From assembly GCA_050486285.1 (NCBI GenBank), contig JBJHCZ010000001.1, forward strand, positions 186,001-250,000: a stretch of 64,000 nucleotides of DNA, read 5' to 3'. This document shows, piece by piece, positions 43,430 to 53,770 of the stretch. Made by a program: the position numbers and the translations under genes. Origin of the DNA: JAITWN01 sp050486285 (GTDB lineage Bacteria; Pseudomonadota; Gammaproteobacteria; SZUA-140). The notes below the pieces were generated by a model that saw only the letters and a list, made by a program, of their open reading frames with translations, had not been told where the DNA came from and searched no databases. The number at the start of each line of letters is the position of its first letter. The stretch's first letter is position 1.

Positions 43430-43825
43430 ATGAACCCGCGTAGCCTCGTCCTGCTCGTTGCTGCCGCCACGCTGTTGGCGGTTGCGGGTTGCAGCCGCGA
43501 GGACTTCGGCGGCACCTCTGCGAAGCGCGGCGCGGCCGTCGAACATGAGCTGTTCACGCTCGCCCGCATGAACGGCTGCCTCGAATGCCATACCGCGACC
43601 TCGTCGAAGTTCGGCCCCTCGTGGAACGAGATCGCGATGCGTTACCGGGAGGCCCCGCCCGAGGCGGCCCGAGAGATCCTGATCAACAGCGTCAGGAACG
43701 GCAGCCAGGGTCAGTACATCAACTGGAAGGCCGACGAGGGCATGCCGCCGTTGAAGAATCGCGTTTCAGAAGAACATATCGAGCAGCTCGTCGACTACAT
43801 ACTTGCGCTGCGCCCCTCGTCCTGA
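43430..43825 (+). CDS. Lipoprotein c-type cytochrome
   Basis: This small exported monohaem cytochrome has 131 residues. The lipobox ends at C21 (VAGC) and the haem site is CLECH (50-54). DEGMPPL near the end supplies a likely axial Met. The alternative ATG at 43421 overlaps the -10 box and is unlikely. A truncated homologue of its first ~40 residues occurs at 57028-57153, and the sequence just after its stop resembles the start of the M48 peptidase gene there. Confidence 0.92.
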   Translation: MNPRSLVLLVAAATLLAVAGCSREDFGGTSAKRGAAVEHELFTLARMNGCLECHTATSSKFGPSWNEIAMRYREAPPEAAREILINSVRNGSQGQYINWKADEGMPPLKNRVSEEHIEQLVDYILALRPSS

Positions 43826-43857
43826 ACCACGCCACACATTTGTCATAGCCTCACTCC

Positions 43858-46404
43858 CTACTTGCTTTTTTTACTGATGCGCTGAAAGAACACATATTTG
43901 GTGATCTCAGTAACCACGACATACATCGCCGTGATGGCCAGAATGGAAATCAGCACGGGAGCGGGCAAGGGCACGAAGCCGAATATCGCAGCAATGGATA
44001 TATAGGGAATGGCCAACGACAATAACAACATGACTGCCGTACTCCATAACAAAAAGCGCCCGGGCCTGCTTTTGTAAAAAGGCTGATAGGTGCGAATTAC
44101 CAACAGGACAAGCAGCTCGGTCATCAATGATTCCACGAACCAGCCGGTACGAAATACCTCCGCAACTTCGCCGGCCAGGTATAACAACACAGCAAAGGTC
44201 ATCAAATCGAAGACGACGCTCACCAGGCCAAAGGTGATCATAAAATTACGAATCAGTTTGATATCCCAGCGGTGAGGCGTGCGCTCCCAGTCCCGGTCCA
44301 CGTTGTCGCCGGCAATACCGATTGCCGGGATGTCAGACAGGAAATTATTGAGCAGGATCTGCTTCGCCAGCATTGGCAGGAAGGGTAAATACAAAGAGGC
44401 CAGCGCCATGCTGATCATGTTGCCGAAATTGGCGCTGGTGGTGATGAAAATATACTTGAGGGTATTGGCAAAGGTATGACGGCCTTCATCGATGCCCTTG
44501 CGCAGAACTTCCAGGTCATGCCCCATCAGCACGAAGTCCGCCGCCTCCCTCGCCACGTCCACTGCCTGATCGACAGAAATACCGACATCGGCCGCATGCA
44601 ATGCGGGTGCATCATTGATGCCGTCCCCGAGGTAGCCCACCACATGTCCGGTTTTTTGCAACGCGGTGATGATGCGCTCCTTCTGATTGGGATCGACCTC
44701 GGCAAACAGATTGACATGAGGCGCCAGATGCCACAGGGCTTCATCCTTCATGTCATCCAGATCAGAGCCGGTGATGACGCGCTTTACCGGTATGCCCACG
44801 GCCTGCGCGACATGCCGGGCCACATAGCGGTTGTCACCGGTGATGATCTTGAGTCGCACCCCGAGATGGTGCAGTCCGTTCAGTGTCTTTCTCACCCCCT
44901 CCTCGGGCGGGTCAAAGAACAACAGGAAACCGGAAAACACCATTCCTTGCTCATCATCGCGCGTATAGCTACCGGCAGGTTCAAGTGTTTTATGCGCAAC
45001 ACCCAGGACGCGATATCCTTCCATGCTCCAGGCTGTAAAACGCTGCTGGATGGCCTGACTATAATCATCAGTCAGTGGCGAGACGGTTTCTCCGGCTTGT
45101 ACCCTGTCGCAGATATCAAGGACATTCTGCAAGGCGCCTTTGGTGATCATCTGCGCCGTCGTCTCGCCGTCGCGCGCAACGACAATACTCAAACGCTTGC
45201 GTACGAAGTCATACGGAATTTCATCCCGCTTGTGATAATCCTGCACATCCATGCCGGTTCTGCTCGCTGCCGCAACCACGGCTTCATCCAGAGGATTGAC
45301 GAGACCTGACTCGAACCGGGAGTTGAGGTACGCCAGATGCATCACCGACGCGCTCGGCTGACCGGTGATGTCCAAAGTCTTATCCAGCTGAACCACGCCC
45401 CGGGTCAGGGTGCCGGTCTTGTCGGTGCATAACACATCCATACTGCCCAGGTTCTCAATGGCGTTCAGGCGTTTGACAATGACGCCGTGCCCGGCCATGA
45501 TTCTCGCCCCGCGCGACAGGGTGATGGTCAGGATGGCGGGCAACAATTCCGGGGTCAGGCCCACCGCCAGGGCCATCGCAAACAACACCGTCTCGATGGT
45601 TGGATGATGCAAGGCGATATTTATTGCCAGAATGGCGAGCACGATGATCACCATGATCCGCACCAGTAGCGCGCCGAAGTGACGCAGTCCGCGCTCGAAT
45701 TCCGTCTCCGGTGGTCGCAGGGCGAGCGAATCAGCGATCTGGCCATACTGCGTTGCCCGTGCGTTATGCACGATCAGGGCGGTAGCGGTACCACTGCGAA
45801 CCGAGGTTCCCATGAAGACGCAATTGGTGCGTTCAGCAAGACCGGCGCCGTCCGACGCGGTGCCCGGGAGTTTTTCCACCGGATAAGTTTCACCGGTCAA
45901 CAACGCCTGGCTCACGTAGAAGTCATTCGCTTCGAGCAGAACCCCGTCACCGGGAATCAGGCTGCCGGCCGTGAGCAGCACAATGTCGCCGGGCACCACT
46001 TCTTCGGCGGGGATCGCCAGGCTTTGGCCGTCACGCAATACCGTCGTTCTGACCGCTACCCGGCTGCGCAGCATATCCACCGCCCGGGTGGCACGATACT
46101 CCTGTATGAAACCGAGTACCGCGGTAACAATAACAATGCCGAGCACGACCAGGGCGTCCAGCCAGTCGTGCACAAGAAACGCAATGACGGCGGCAAATAT
46201 CAGAATCAGCACCAGAGGACTGCGGAACCGATCCAGGAACAGCCGCACGGCCTTGTCGGGGCCATGATCCACCGCCAGCGTATTGCGACCGTAGTGCTGC
46301 AGCCGCGTTTGCGCCGATTTGCTGTCAAGCCCCTGGCGGTTACTGTCCAGGGCCAGCAACAGCTCATCAGCGGTTCTGCTCCAGTAATTTTGTGTTTTAT
46401 CCAT
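43858..46404 (-). CDS. mgtA: Magnesium-importing P-type ATPase (MgtA type, P3B)
   Basis: This transporter of 848 residues has ten predicted helices. The phosphorylation site is D328 in DKTGTLT and the actuator motif is TGET at 170-173. The segment GLTPELLPAILTI and the final half with LLNNFLSDIPAIG are typical of MgtA Mg2+ importers. It is last in the minus-strand ftsH-glgP-mprF-mgtA run and has a lower GC content than the surrounding genome. Confidence 0.93.
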   Translation of the reverse strand: MDKTQNYWSRTADELLLALDSNRQGLDSKSAQTRLQHYGRNTLAVDHGPDKAVRLFLDRFRSPLVLILIFAAVIAFLVHDWLDALVVLGIVIVTAVLGFIQEYRATRAVDMLRSRVAVRTTVLRDGQSLAIPAEEVVPGDIVLLTAGSLIPGDGVLLEANDFYVSQALLTGETYPVEKLPGTASDGAGLAERTNCVFMGTSVRSGTATALIVHNARATQYGQIADSLALRPPETEFERGLRHFGALLVRIMVIIVLAILAINIALHHPTIETVLFAMALAVGLTPELLPAILTITLSRGARIMAGHGVIVKRLNAIENLGSMDVLCTDKTGTLTRGVVQLDKTLDITGQPSASVMHLAYLNSRFESGLVNPLDEAVVAAASRTGMDVQDYHKRDEIPYDFVRKRLSIVVARDGETTAQMITKGALQNVLDICDRVQAGETVSPLTDDYSQAIQQRFTAWSMEGYRVLGVAHKTLEPAGSYTRDDEQGMVFSGFLLFFDPPEEGVRKTLNGLHHLGVRLKIITGDNRYVARHVAQAVGIPVKRVITGSDLDDMKDEALWHLAPHVNLFAEVDPNQKERIITALQKTGHVVGYLGDGINDAPALHAADVGISVDQAVDVAREAADFVLMGHDLEVLRKGIDEGRHTFANTLKYIFITTSANFGNMISMALASLYLPFLPMLAKQILLNNFLSDIPAIGIAGDNVDRDWERTPHRWDIKLIRNFMITFGLVSVVFDLMTFAVLLYLAGEVAEVFRTGWFVESLMTELLVLLVIRTYQPFYKSRPGRFLLWSTAVMLLLSLAIPYISIAAIFGFVPLPAPVLISILAITAMYVVVTEITKYVFFQRISKKSK

Positions 46405-46439
46405 ATCGGGCTTGCAAACCCTCGATATCCGTTAACACC

Positions 46440-49010
46440 TCATCGGAAGATCCTGACATATCCACCCGCTGAAAGCGCGGCAATATCTGCCAGCACGAGA
46501 GGCAGCGCCAGTCCGCCCGGATAGGCCAGGTATCGCGGCTCCCAGACCGGATGAAACTTGTCCTTGTAGGCCCGCAGACCCTCGAAATTGTAGAAGGCTT
46601 CGCCGTGTCGGTAGATAAACCGGCCCAGCCGTGTCCACAACGGAGAGACCGGTGAGAGGTCCAGTCCCGAGAGCGGCGCCATGCCGAGATTGAACCAGCG
46701 GTAGCCATGCGATACGCCCCAGATGAACAGGTGTGCAAACAGTCCATCCATCGCGCTCCGCGGCGCGGTTCGGGAAAAGCGCATCAGGTCGACCGACAGT
46801 TCATGGTGGCCGGGACCGGGCAGCAGATTGGCGAAGGCGACGATCCTGTCATCGTGTTCGAGCACAGCCACCGGCAGGCGGACCAGGTACTGCGGATCGA
46901 AGAAGCCCAGGGAAAATCCCTTCTCGCTGACCGATTTGTGTATCAACCAGTCATCCGAAACGTCCTTGAGCCGAGGCAGCAACGGAGGCACGTCGGCGGC
47001 TTCGATAATCCGGAAGCTCACATTCTCGCGGGCCAGCCGGTTCATGACCGTACGTAACTCGCGGTAGCGACTGCCTGCCAGAGAAAATCCGTCCAGCGGA
47101 ATTCGCGCCTCCTCGCCCAGCTTGACGAAAGTCATGCCAAGGTCGGCGTAGCGATGCAGGTGTGCCGGTCGAACCTGGTAAAACACCGGCATCCCGCCGA
47201 AATCATCCGCGCGCTCTACGAAGTCTCGTATCAGATAGGGAGCAGCCTTGGGCGCACCCACCGGGTCGCCCAGCGCCACCCAGGTATGACCGTGCATGCC
47301 GTACATGACGAACGCACTGCGGTCGGCGTTGAACAGCAGTGACTTGTCGCGCAGGTAGACCAGGAACGGCAGGGTTTCCGCCTGCGCATCGATCACCCGT
47401 CGGGCGTCGTCGAGATCCGCATCCGATGGCGGTTCGATGACAGGACGCCACGGGCGGAGCAGTCGCCAGGTACTGAAGACCAGCAGCGCGACTGCAGCTC
47501 CCAGGGTGGCCCGCAGAAACCGTGGCGCATCCTGGTTCAATGCCACCTGCCACCACAGGTCGCTGGAATACTCCACATGTCTGTACGTGAAGATACCGAG
47601 CCAGATCGAGGCGCCCAGCGCCGCGACAATTGCGACGATCCATCCCGGTGAAAAGCGGGTATCGAACAGCGCTGCGCGGCGATCGAAAAAGCCGCGGCTG
47701 GGTACGAAGGCGAGAAGCAGCAGCGAAAGCAGTACGGCCTCCTCCCAGTCAGCGGCCTTGAGCAGGGCGGTGGCAATACCGGCAAACAGTGCCGCGATGA
47801 CCAGGTAATAAGCCACACGCAATCGCCGCGCGACCGCCTGGGCCAGGATGAGCAGGCCGACACCGATGATACTGCCGAGAAAATGCGAGGCCTCGAACAG
47901 GGCAACCGGCAGCGCATGCGCCATCCAGTACAGGCGCTCGTGCTCGGCCGGAGTGGCCCCCGAAACAAGCAGCAACAGACCCGACATGAAGGTGAATAGG
48001 GCAAGGCCCCGCGGCGCCAGCTGGACCGAATAAGCCGCCAGCGAAGTGCCGATGCGCGTGAGCTGCGCGCGCCGGTTGCGGAGTTCATCGACCAGCAGCA
48101 ACAGGAATGCCAGCGTGAGCGGCACGATGTAATAGACCAGGCGATACAACAGCAGTGCGGCGATGAGGCGGTCGGCGGGAAGGTATGGCGCCAGCAATAA
48201 CACCATTGCTCCTTCGAAGATGCCCAGTCCACCGGGTACATGGCTGACCGTTCCCAGCATCTGGGCCGCGATGAACGCTCCCAGCAGCACCCCGTAGGGC
48301 GGCCCGCCATCGGGCAACAGTGCGTAGAGTACGGCCGCGGCCAGCGCCCAATCGGCGATCGATATCAGCAACTGTCCCAGCGCGAGCGGTGGCGCAGGCA
48401 CGCGCAGATCAAAGCCGCGCACGCGTAGTGGCGCTGTGCGCACCATGGACAGAGCCAGATAACCGGCTGCCGCGGCCATCAGCGCACCGCCGAGCAATTG
48501 GGCGCCACCCTGTGCATATCCGCTTTGCAGGTAGGTGTGCGGATGAAAAATCAGGCTCCAGCCGGCAAGTGCCAGTAGTCCGAGCCAATAAGCAGTGGTA
48601 TTGAAGATGACAATGCGCGACAGGTCGGCCGTGTCCAGCCCCCACCGCGAATAGAATCGATGGCGAACTGCCGTTCCGGAAAGCAACGCGAAGCCGACGC
48701 TGATGCTGACCGCGTAACTGATGAATGAGGCCAGGGCGATGCGCCGACGCGCGACCTGCTTCCCGATGTGGGTGAAGGCCAGTTGATCGTAGAGCGTCAG
48801 GACCAGATAACTGGCGGAAGTGAACAGCAAGGCCAGGAGTACATGGCTGGCCGGCAAAGCCTTGAGTTCTTCCCGTATATCGTGATAGTGGATCGCCTGC
48901 AATTCCCGGTGCAGAACCCATAACATCAACGCAAACAATATTGCGGCGACTGCTGGTATAAGCCATGCCCGCAGCCAGGCATGGGGGGCATCGATCGGTC
49001 GCGGAGTCAT
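46440..49010 (-). CDS. mprF: Phosphatidylglycerol lysyltransferase/flippase MprF
   Basis: This bifunctional membrane protein adds an amino acid (Lys or Ala) to phosphatidylglycerol and flips it, raising resistance to cationic peptides and acid. The N-terminal half (about 1-500) is a flippase with around 14 helices, including SHVPGGLGIFEGAMVLLL; the C-terminal half is the cytoplasmic synthase, with FNADRSAFVMYG, ALGDPVG and FNLGMAPLSGL. Start: ATG 49010 gives 856 residues; a GTG at 49094 is an alternative. Neither has a clear Shine-Dalgarno. Confidence 0.92.
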   Translation of the reverse strand: MTPRPIDAPHAWLRAWLIPAVAAILFALMLWVLHRELQAIHYHDIREELKALPASHVLLALLFTSASYLVLTLYDQLAFTHIGKQVARRRIALASFISYAVSISVGFALLSGTAVRHRFYSRWGLDTADLSRIVIFNTTAYWLGLLALAGWSLIFHPHTYLQSGYAQGGAQLLGGALMAAAAGYLALSMVRTAPLRVRGFDLRVPAPPLALGQLLISIADWALAAAVLYALLPDGGPPYGVLLGAFIAAQMLGTVSHVPGGLGIFEGAMVLLLAPYLPADRLIAALLLYRLVYYIVPLTLAFLLLLVDELRNRRAQLTRIGTSLAAYSVQLAPRGLALFTFMSGLLLLVSGATPAEHERLYWMAHALPVALFEASHFLGSIIGVGLLILAQAVARRLRVAYYLVIAALFAGIATALLKAADWEEAVLLSLLLLAFVPSRGFFDRRAALFDTRFSPGWIVAIVAALGASIWLGIFTYRHVEYSSDLWWQVALNQDAPRFLRATLGAAVALLVFSTWRLLRPWRPVIEPPSDADLDDARRVIDAQAETLPFLVYLRDKSLLFNADRSAFVMYGMHGHTWVALGDPVGAPKAAPYLIRDFVERADDFGGMPVFYQVRPAHLHRYADLGMTFVKLGEEARIPLDGFSLAGSRYRELRTVMNRLARENVSFRIIEAADVPPLLPRLKDVSDDWLIHKSVSEKGFSLGFFDPQYLVRLPVAVLEHDDRIVAFANLLPGPGHHELSVDLMRFSRTAPRSAMDGLFAHLFIWGVSHGYRWFNLGMAPLSGLDLSPVSPLWTRLGRFIYRHGEAFYNFEGLRAYKDKFHPVWEPRYLAYPGGLALPLVLADIAALSAGGYVRIFR

Positions 49011-49113
49011 GGGTTGCAGGCGATCTGCAAGGCGGCGTCGATGACGATAGCGGGCGCCTGACCCATGATTGACGGTTGGGTGGCGGAGTTGCACAGATCC
49101 GCCGAACGATTCA

Positions 49114-51651
49114 TCAGGAGTACCAGCTGATCAGGTTGAGCTCGGCGGGAACATGTGCTTCGGGGTGAAACGGGATCACCCGCGGCGTGTAGTCTCCCGC
49201 GGAGCGGCTCCCGTCCAACCGGCAACCGTATACGAATCCGTTGAGCGCGCCGGTGATGGGTTCGAGGCGCCGCATCTCCAGCCTCTCAGCCGTTCCCTGC
49301 CCGACCCCCTCGGCATACAGCTGCACCTGCACGAATTCCGGTGATAACTCTCCCAGATACAGCTGTACTTCAACCCGGATGCCGTCACCATCCGGCTTCG
49401 CATCTCTCCTCCCCCAGTGCAGGAAATGCCAGTGCTGACGCAGCAGCCATTCCCATTGTCGCAGATCGCTGCACATTGCCTTGCCGCCTGCGCAGCGCTT
49501 GCGCAACGCTGCGCAGGCGGGGATATACATCCGTTCGACATAATCCTGCACCATGCGGGTCGCGCTGAAGCGCGGCGTGAGTCGCGCCATGCTTGCCCGC
49601 ATGCGGGCTGTCCATTGCCGCGGGATGCCTGCATCGTCGCGATCGTAGAACGCAGGCACGACTTCCTGCTCGAGCAGCCGGCAGAGCTCCGCGGCGTCAT
49701 CGCTGTCCCGTTCGGGTCCATGTTCCCGGGCGCCACCCAGCGCCCAGCCGACCTCCGGAGTGAAGGCCTCGTCCCACCAGCCATCGAGGCTGGAGAGATT
49801 CAGTCCGCCGTTGACCAGCACCTTCATGCCGCTGGTGCCGCAGGCCTCCAGCGGTCGTCGCGGCGTGTTCAGCCAGACGTCCACCCCTTGCACCATTACC
49901 TGCGCCAGCGCCATGTCGTAGTCTTCCAGAAAAACGGCATGGTCGCGGACCTCCGGCCTTTGTACGAACCGCATCCAGCGCATGATGCAGCGCTTTCCGT
50001 CCTCGTCGCGGGCGTGGGCCTTGCCGGCGATGACGAGCTGGAGCGGTCGTTGCGGGTTATTCAGCAGCCTGATGAGCCGCTCCGGGTCATGCAGCAGCAG
50101 ACACGGGCGCTTGTACTCGGTAAAGCGCCGGGCGAGACCGAGCGTCAGCACATTGGGGTCGAGCACCTGCGTGGCGGCGACCGTTCCGGCATCGGCGCCG
50201 TGTCCGGCAAGCTGCCGCGCCAGTCGCGTCCGCACATACTGAATCAGGCCGCTCCGCTGCCGTGCGGCGAGTTCCCACAGTTCCTCGTCGCTTGTGTCGC
50301 AGAGCGCCGTTGTCAGGGAATCAGGGGCCTCGCGCCAGCGCTCCTTGCCGCAGGACGCTGTCCAGATTTCATCCGCCCACGACGAATCCCACGACGGCGC
50401 GTGAATGCCGTTGGTGACATGGCTGACGGGCACCTCGCAGTAAGGCCAGCGCGGATAGAGTCCGGCGAATATGCGGCGGCTGATCTCGCCGTGCAGTCGG
50501 CTGACGCCGTTGATCGCGCCGCAGCTGCGCGCAGCCAGCCAGGCCATGCCGAAGGGCTCCGCCGGGTTCGCGGGATCGCGGCGTCCCAGCGCCAGCAGTT
50601 CCTGCACCGGCATGTTCACCTCCGCGGCGTAGTGCAGGCCGTACTTGACGATCAGGTGCTCGGGGTAGGCGTCGAAACCGGCGGCCACCGGTGTATGAGT
50701 CGTAAAGACATTGCCCGGTCGGGTGGCCCACAGTCCTTCCCGGAAATCCGACCCATGCTCCTGCATGAACTTGCGAACCCGCTCGAGGACCACGAACGCC
50801 GCATGTCCCTCGTTGAGGTGACAGATGTCGATTTCGAGTCCCAGGGTATCAATCAGCCGCCAGCCGCCGATGCCGAGGGTAATCTCCTGGACCAGGCGCA
50901 TCTCCTCTCCGCCGCCGTAGAGCTGGCCGGTGATGCCGCGGTCGACGGCCGAGTTCAGCGGGTCATTGCTGTCAAGCAGGTATAGATCGATGCGGCCGAC
51001 CTGCGCCTTCCAAACCCGGCAGTACATCGTCCTGCCGGGCAGCGCGATCGGGATGCGGAGCCATACACCGGTGCTTGCCTTGACCGGAAAGACGGGAAGG
51101 GACGTAGGGTCGTTGTAGGGGTAGACTTCCTGTTGCCAGCCCGACCCGTCGAGTACCTGGCGGAGATAGCCTTGCTGGTAAAGCAGGCCGACGGCGGTAA
51201 CCGGTACCCCAAGGTCGCTGGCCGCCTTCAGGTAATCACCCGCAAGTATGCCCAGGCCGCCGGCATACAGGGGTAGTGCCTCGCCGATACCGAACTCCAT
51301 ACTGAAGTACGCGATTCCCTTCAGGCCGTCGTTGCCGTGACGCACGCCGTACCAGCCGCCCCGGGCAAGGTACGCCTTGCGCGATTCATCAAGCTGGATC
51401 AGTCGGCTGGTAAAGACGCTGTCGGCGGCCAGTTCATCGAGCCGCTCCTCGGTGGTGTACTGGAGCGCCGCATAGGGGTTTCCGGTCTGTTCCCAGACCT
51501 CGGGATTCAGCGTCTGCCAGATGGCATCGCTCTCGTGACTCCAGGTCCAGCGCAGGTCGGTTACGAGCCCCGTCAGCGGTTCGAGCGCCGGGGGGAGGGC
51601 GCGCGGAAGATATGTGAAAGGTTTCACCGCTCCGCCCCGGTCCGCACTCAT
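49114..51651 (-). CDS. glgP: Alpha-glucan (glycogen/maltodextrin) phosphorylase
   Basis: This PLP enzyme releases glucose 1-phosphate from alpha-1,4-glucans. It belongs to the alpha-glucan phosphorylase group with an N-terminal DUF3417 segment (LEPLTGLVTDLRWTWSHESD). Catalytic core: NEGHAAFVVLERV, RRFTEYKRPCLLL, and EACGTSGMKVLVNGGLNLSS with the PLP lysine in GTSGMK. Length is 845. It overlaps the ftsH stop by 4 nt. No glycogen synthase gene is nearby, so the substrate source is elsewhere. Confidence 0.94.
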   Translation of the reverse strand: MSADRGGAVKPFTYLPRALPPALEPLTGLVTDLRWTWSHESDAIWQTLNPEVWEQTGNPYAALQYTTEERLDELAADSVFTSRLIQLDESRKAYLARGGWYGVRHGNDGLKGIAYFSMEFGIGEALPLYAGGLGILAGDYLKAASDLGVPVTAVGLLYQQGYLRQVLDGSGWQQEVYPYNDPTSLPVFPVKASTGVWLRIPIALPGRTMYCRVWKAQVGRIDLYLLDSNDPLNSAVDRGITGQLYGGGEEMRLVQEITLGIGGWRLIDTLGLEIDICHLNEGHAAFVVLERVRKFMQEHGSDFREGLWATRPGNVFTTHTPVAAGFDAYPEHLIVKYGLHYAAEVNMPVQELLALGRRDPANPAEPFGMAWLAARSCGAINGVSRLHGEISRRIFAGLYPRWPYCEVPVSHVTNGIHAPSWDSSWADEIWTASCGKERWREAPDSLTTALCDTSDEELWELAARQRSGLIQYVRTRLARQLAGHGADAGTVAATQVLDPNVLTLGLARRFTEYKRPCLLLHDPERLIRLLNNPQRPLQLVIAGKAHARDEDGKRCIMRWMRFVQRPEVRDHAVFLEDYDMALAQVMVQGVDVWLNTPRRPLEACGTSGMKVLVNGGLNLSSLDGWWDEAFTPEVGWALGGAREHGPERDSDDAAELCRLLEQEVVPAFYDRDDAGIPRQWTARMRASMARLTPRFSATRMVQDYVERMYIPACAALRKRCAGGKAMCSDLRQWEWLLRQHWHFLHWGRRDAKPDGDGIRVEVQLYLGELSPEFVQVQLYAEGVGQGTAERLEMRRLEPITGALNGFVYGCRLDGSRSAGDYTPRVIPFHPEAHVPAELNLISWYS

Positions 51652-53465
51652 GCCCTGCGCAGGCCGGCCGCGATTTCCCGGATCGCCGTTTCGTCGAGGG
51701 TCTCGTGGAAGAGGAGTGCGCCGGCGCTGCGCTCGAGTACGTCTCGATTGGTCTCGAGCAGGCGGTAGGCGCGCGCGAAGTTGTCCATGACGATGCGCCT
51801 TATCGCACTGTCGATCATTTCGCGGGTGGAGGCCGAGACCTCGCAGCCTCCCGCTGCGATCCCCGTCATTTCCGGATAGCGCGGCCGCTGCGCTTCGTAC
51901 GCTACGTATCCGAGTTCTTCTTCCATGCCGTATCGGGTGACCATGTCGCGCGCGATATCGGTGACTTTTGCGAGATCGTCCGCTGCGCCGGTCGACAATT
52001 GGCCGAACACGAGTTTCTCCGCCGCGCGACCGCCGAGCAATATCGCGATCTTGTTGCCGAGTTCCTCACGGGTCATCAGATAGCGGTCTTCGGTGGGGCG
52101 CTGGATCGTGTAACCGAGCGCGCCGATGCCTCGCGGAATGATCGAGACCTTGTGCACGACATCGGTGCCCGGCAGGGCGAGAGCGACCAGCGCGTGGCCC
52201 ATCTCGTGATAGGCGACCGTCTCACGTTCCTGTGCGTTCAGGATCCGGTTCTTTTTCTCCAGTCCCGCCACCAGGCGTTCAATCGCAGCGGTGAAGTCGG
52301 CCAACGTCACGCTGTCGCCATGGCGTCGGGTCGCCATCAGCGCGGCTTCGTTGACCAGGTTCGCCAGGTCGGCGCCTGAAAAGCCGGTGGTCAATGCAGC
52401 GACCTGCTCAAGATCGGCACTGGCGTCGAGGGTGATCTTGCGCACATGGACCTTGAGAATGTCGATGCGTCCCGTCTTGTCAGGCCGGTCGACGAGCACC
52501 TGACGGTCGAAGCGGCCGGCGCGCAGCAGCGCCGGGTCGAGGATCTCCGGGCGGTTGGTCGCCGAGAGAATCACCAGCCCGACCGAGGTGTCGAAGCCGT
52601 CCATTTCCACCAGCAGCTGGTTCAGCGTCTGTTCGCGTTCGTCGTGGCCGCCGAACGGGCTGGCCGCGCCGCGTGCGCGGCCGAGGGCATCGAGTTCATC
52701 GATAAAGATGATCGCCGGCGCCTTCTCCCGTGCCTGTTCGAACAGGTCGCGCACCCGGGCCGCACCGACGCCTACGAACATTTCGATGAATTCAGAGCCC
52801 GAGATCGAGAAAAACGGCACGCCCGCTTCGCCGGCGACGGCCCTCGCGAGCAGGGTCTTGCCGGTTCCAGGCGGCCCGACCAGCAACACGCCTTTCGGGA
52901 TGCGCGCGCCGAGGCGTCCGTATTCCGCCGGCGTCTTGAGGAAACTGACCACTTCGCGCAACTCATCCTTGGCTTCATCGACGCCGGCGACGTCCTGGAA
53001 AGTCACGCCGGTGTCCTTTTCGACGTAGACCTTCGCATGGCTCTTGCCGAGCGACATGAAGCCGGTCCCGCCCTCTCTCTCGGCCAGTCTGCGGAACAGG
53101 AAGAACCAGAGGGCAAAAAACACCAGCGCCGGCACTACCCATGACAGCAGATCGCGCAGGAACGTGCTCTCGACGACCCTGCTGTACGGCACATCGTACT
53201 GCGCAAGGCGGGCGGCGAGTTCAGGTTCGACCAGGCTGGCCACGATCACGGTCTTGCCGTGTTCGTCCGGCTTCTTCAGGGTGCCGCTGATGGTCTGGCC
53301 GGAGATGATCACCTCCGCCACGCGGTGTTCCGCCAGTGCGTGCTCGAATTCGCTGTAAGGCACGGGCTCGATGCGTTTGGCGGTTTGCCACCAGGACTGC
53401 AGCATGACCAGACCCACGACGACCAGGGCCCAATAGACGATGTTCCATTGCATCCCGCGCTTCAT
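51648..53465 (-). CDS. ftsH: ATP-dependent zinc metalloprotease FtsH (accessory copy)
   Basis: Membrane-anchored AAA+ protease of 605 residues. Two N-terminal helices bracket a periplasmic domain; Walker A is GPPGTGKT (197-204), Walker B IIFIDELDA, SRH ATNRPEILDPALLRAGRFDRQ, and the zinc site HEMGH (420-424), with D496/D497 as third ligand. The start with GGAG upstream is at 53465; an in-frame ATG at 53546 would add 27 residues. It is first in the minus-strand operon. The housekeeping ftsH is probably elsewhere. Confidence 0.95.
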   Translation of the reverse strand: MKRGMQWNIVYWALVVVGLVMLQSWWQTAKRIEPVPYSEFEHALAEHRVAEVIISGQTISGTLKKPDEHGKTVIVASLVEPELAARLAQYDVPYSRVVESTFLRDLLSWVVPALVFFALWFFLFRRLAEREGGTGFMSLGKSHAKVYVEKDTGVTFQDVAGVDEAKDELREVVSFLKTPAEYGRLGARIPKGVLLVGPPGTGKTLLARAVAGEAGVPFFSISGSEFIEMFVGVGAARVRDLFEQAREKAPAIIFIDELDALGRARGAASPFGGHDEREQTLNQLLVEMDGFDTSVGLVILSATNRPEILDPALLRAGRFDRQVLVDRPDKTGRIDILKVHVRKITLDASADLEQVAALTTGFSGADLANLVNEAALMATRRHGDSVTLADFTAAIERLVAGLEKKNRILNAQERETVAYHEMGHALVALALPGTDVVHKVSIIPRGIGALGYTIQRPTEDRYLMTREELGNKIAILLGGRAAEKLVFGQLSTGAADDLAKVTDIARDMVTRYGMEEELGYVAYEAQRPRYPEMTGIAAGGCEVSASTREMIDSAIRRIVMDNFARAYRLLETNRDVLERSAGALLFHETLDETAIREIAAGLRRA

Positions 53466-53770
53466 CGGTCGTTCTCCGGCAGAGCGGTTGACGTGCCGGC
53501 GACCGGGCTGGTCCCGGGAGGGCAACCGGTCGCAAGGAATCATCATAGGCCGTTAACAGGATCCCGACCATCGTATCCGCGCGTCAGCGAACGCGCAGCC
53601 GGCGGCGGGAGGTCATGTGCTACGGAACCGGCTCGACCCGGCGGTGATCCGGGTTTATGATCGCTTGTGGCAGGGCATGGCCACTACGACCGGTTTCGGG
53701 CGTGACAGGCAGGTGTACCGTCGCGCCGGTCGGCCGGGACACGGCGCGGTCGTACCTGAAAGGACGGGCC
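53466..53770. other. Divergent promoter region of the island
   Basis: This 305-bp gap separates ftsH (minus) from the adaptor gene (plus). A possible -10 for the plus strand is TATGAT (53656-53661), with only a poor -35 (CTCGAC, 53632-53637). I see no strong hairpin or repeat and no convincing small gene. Confidence 0.35.
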
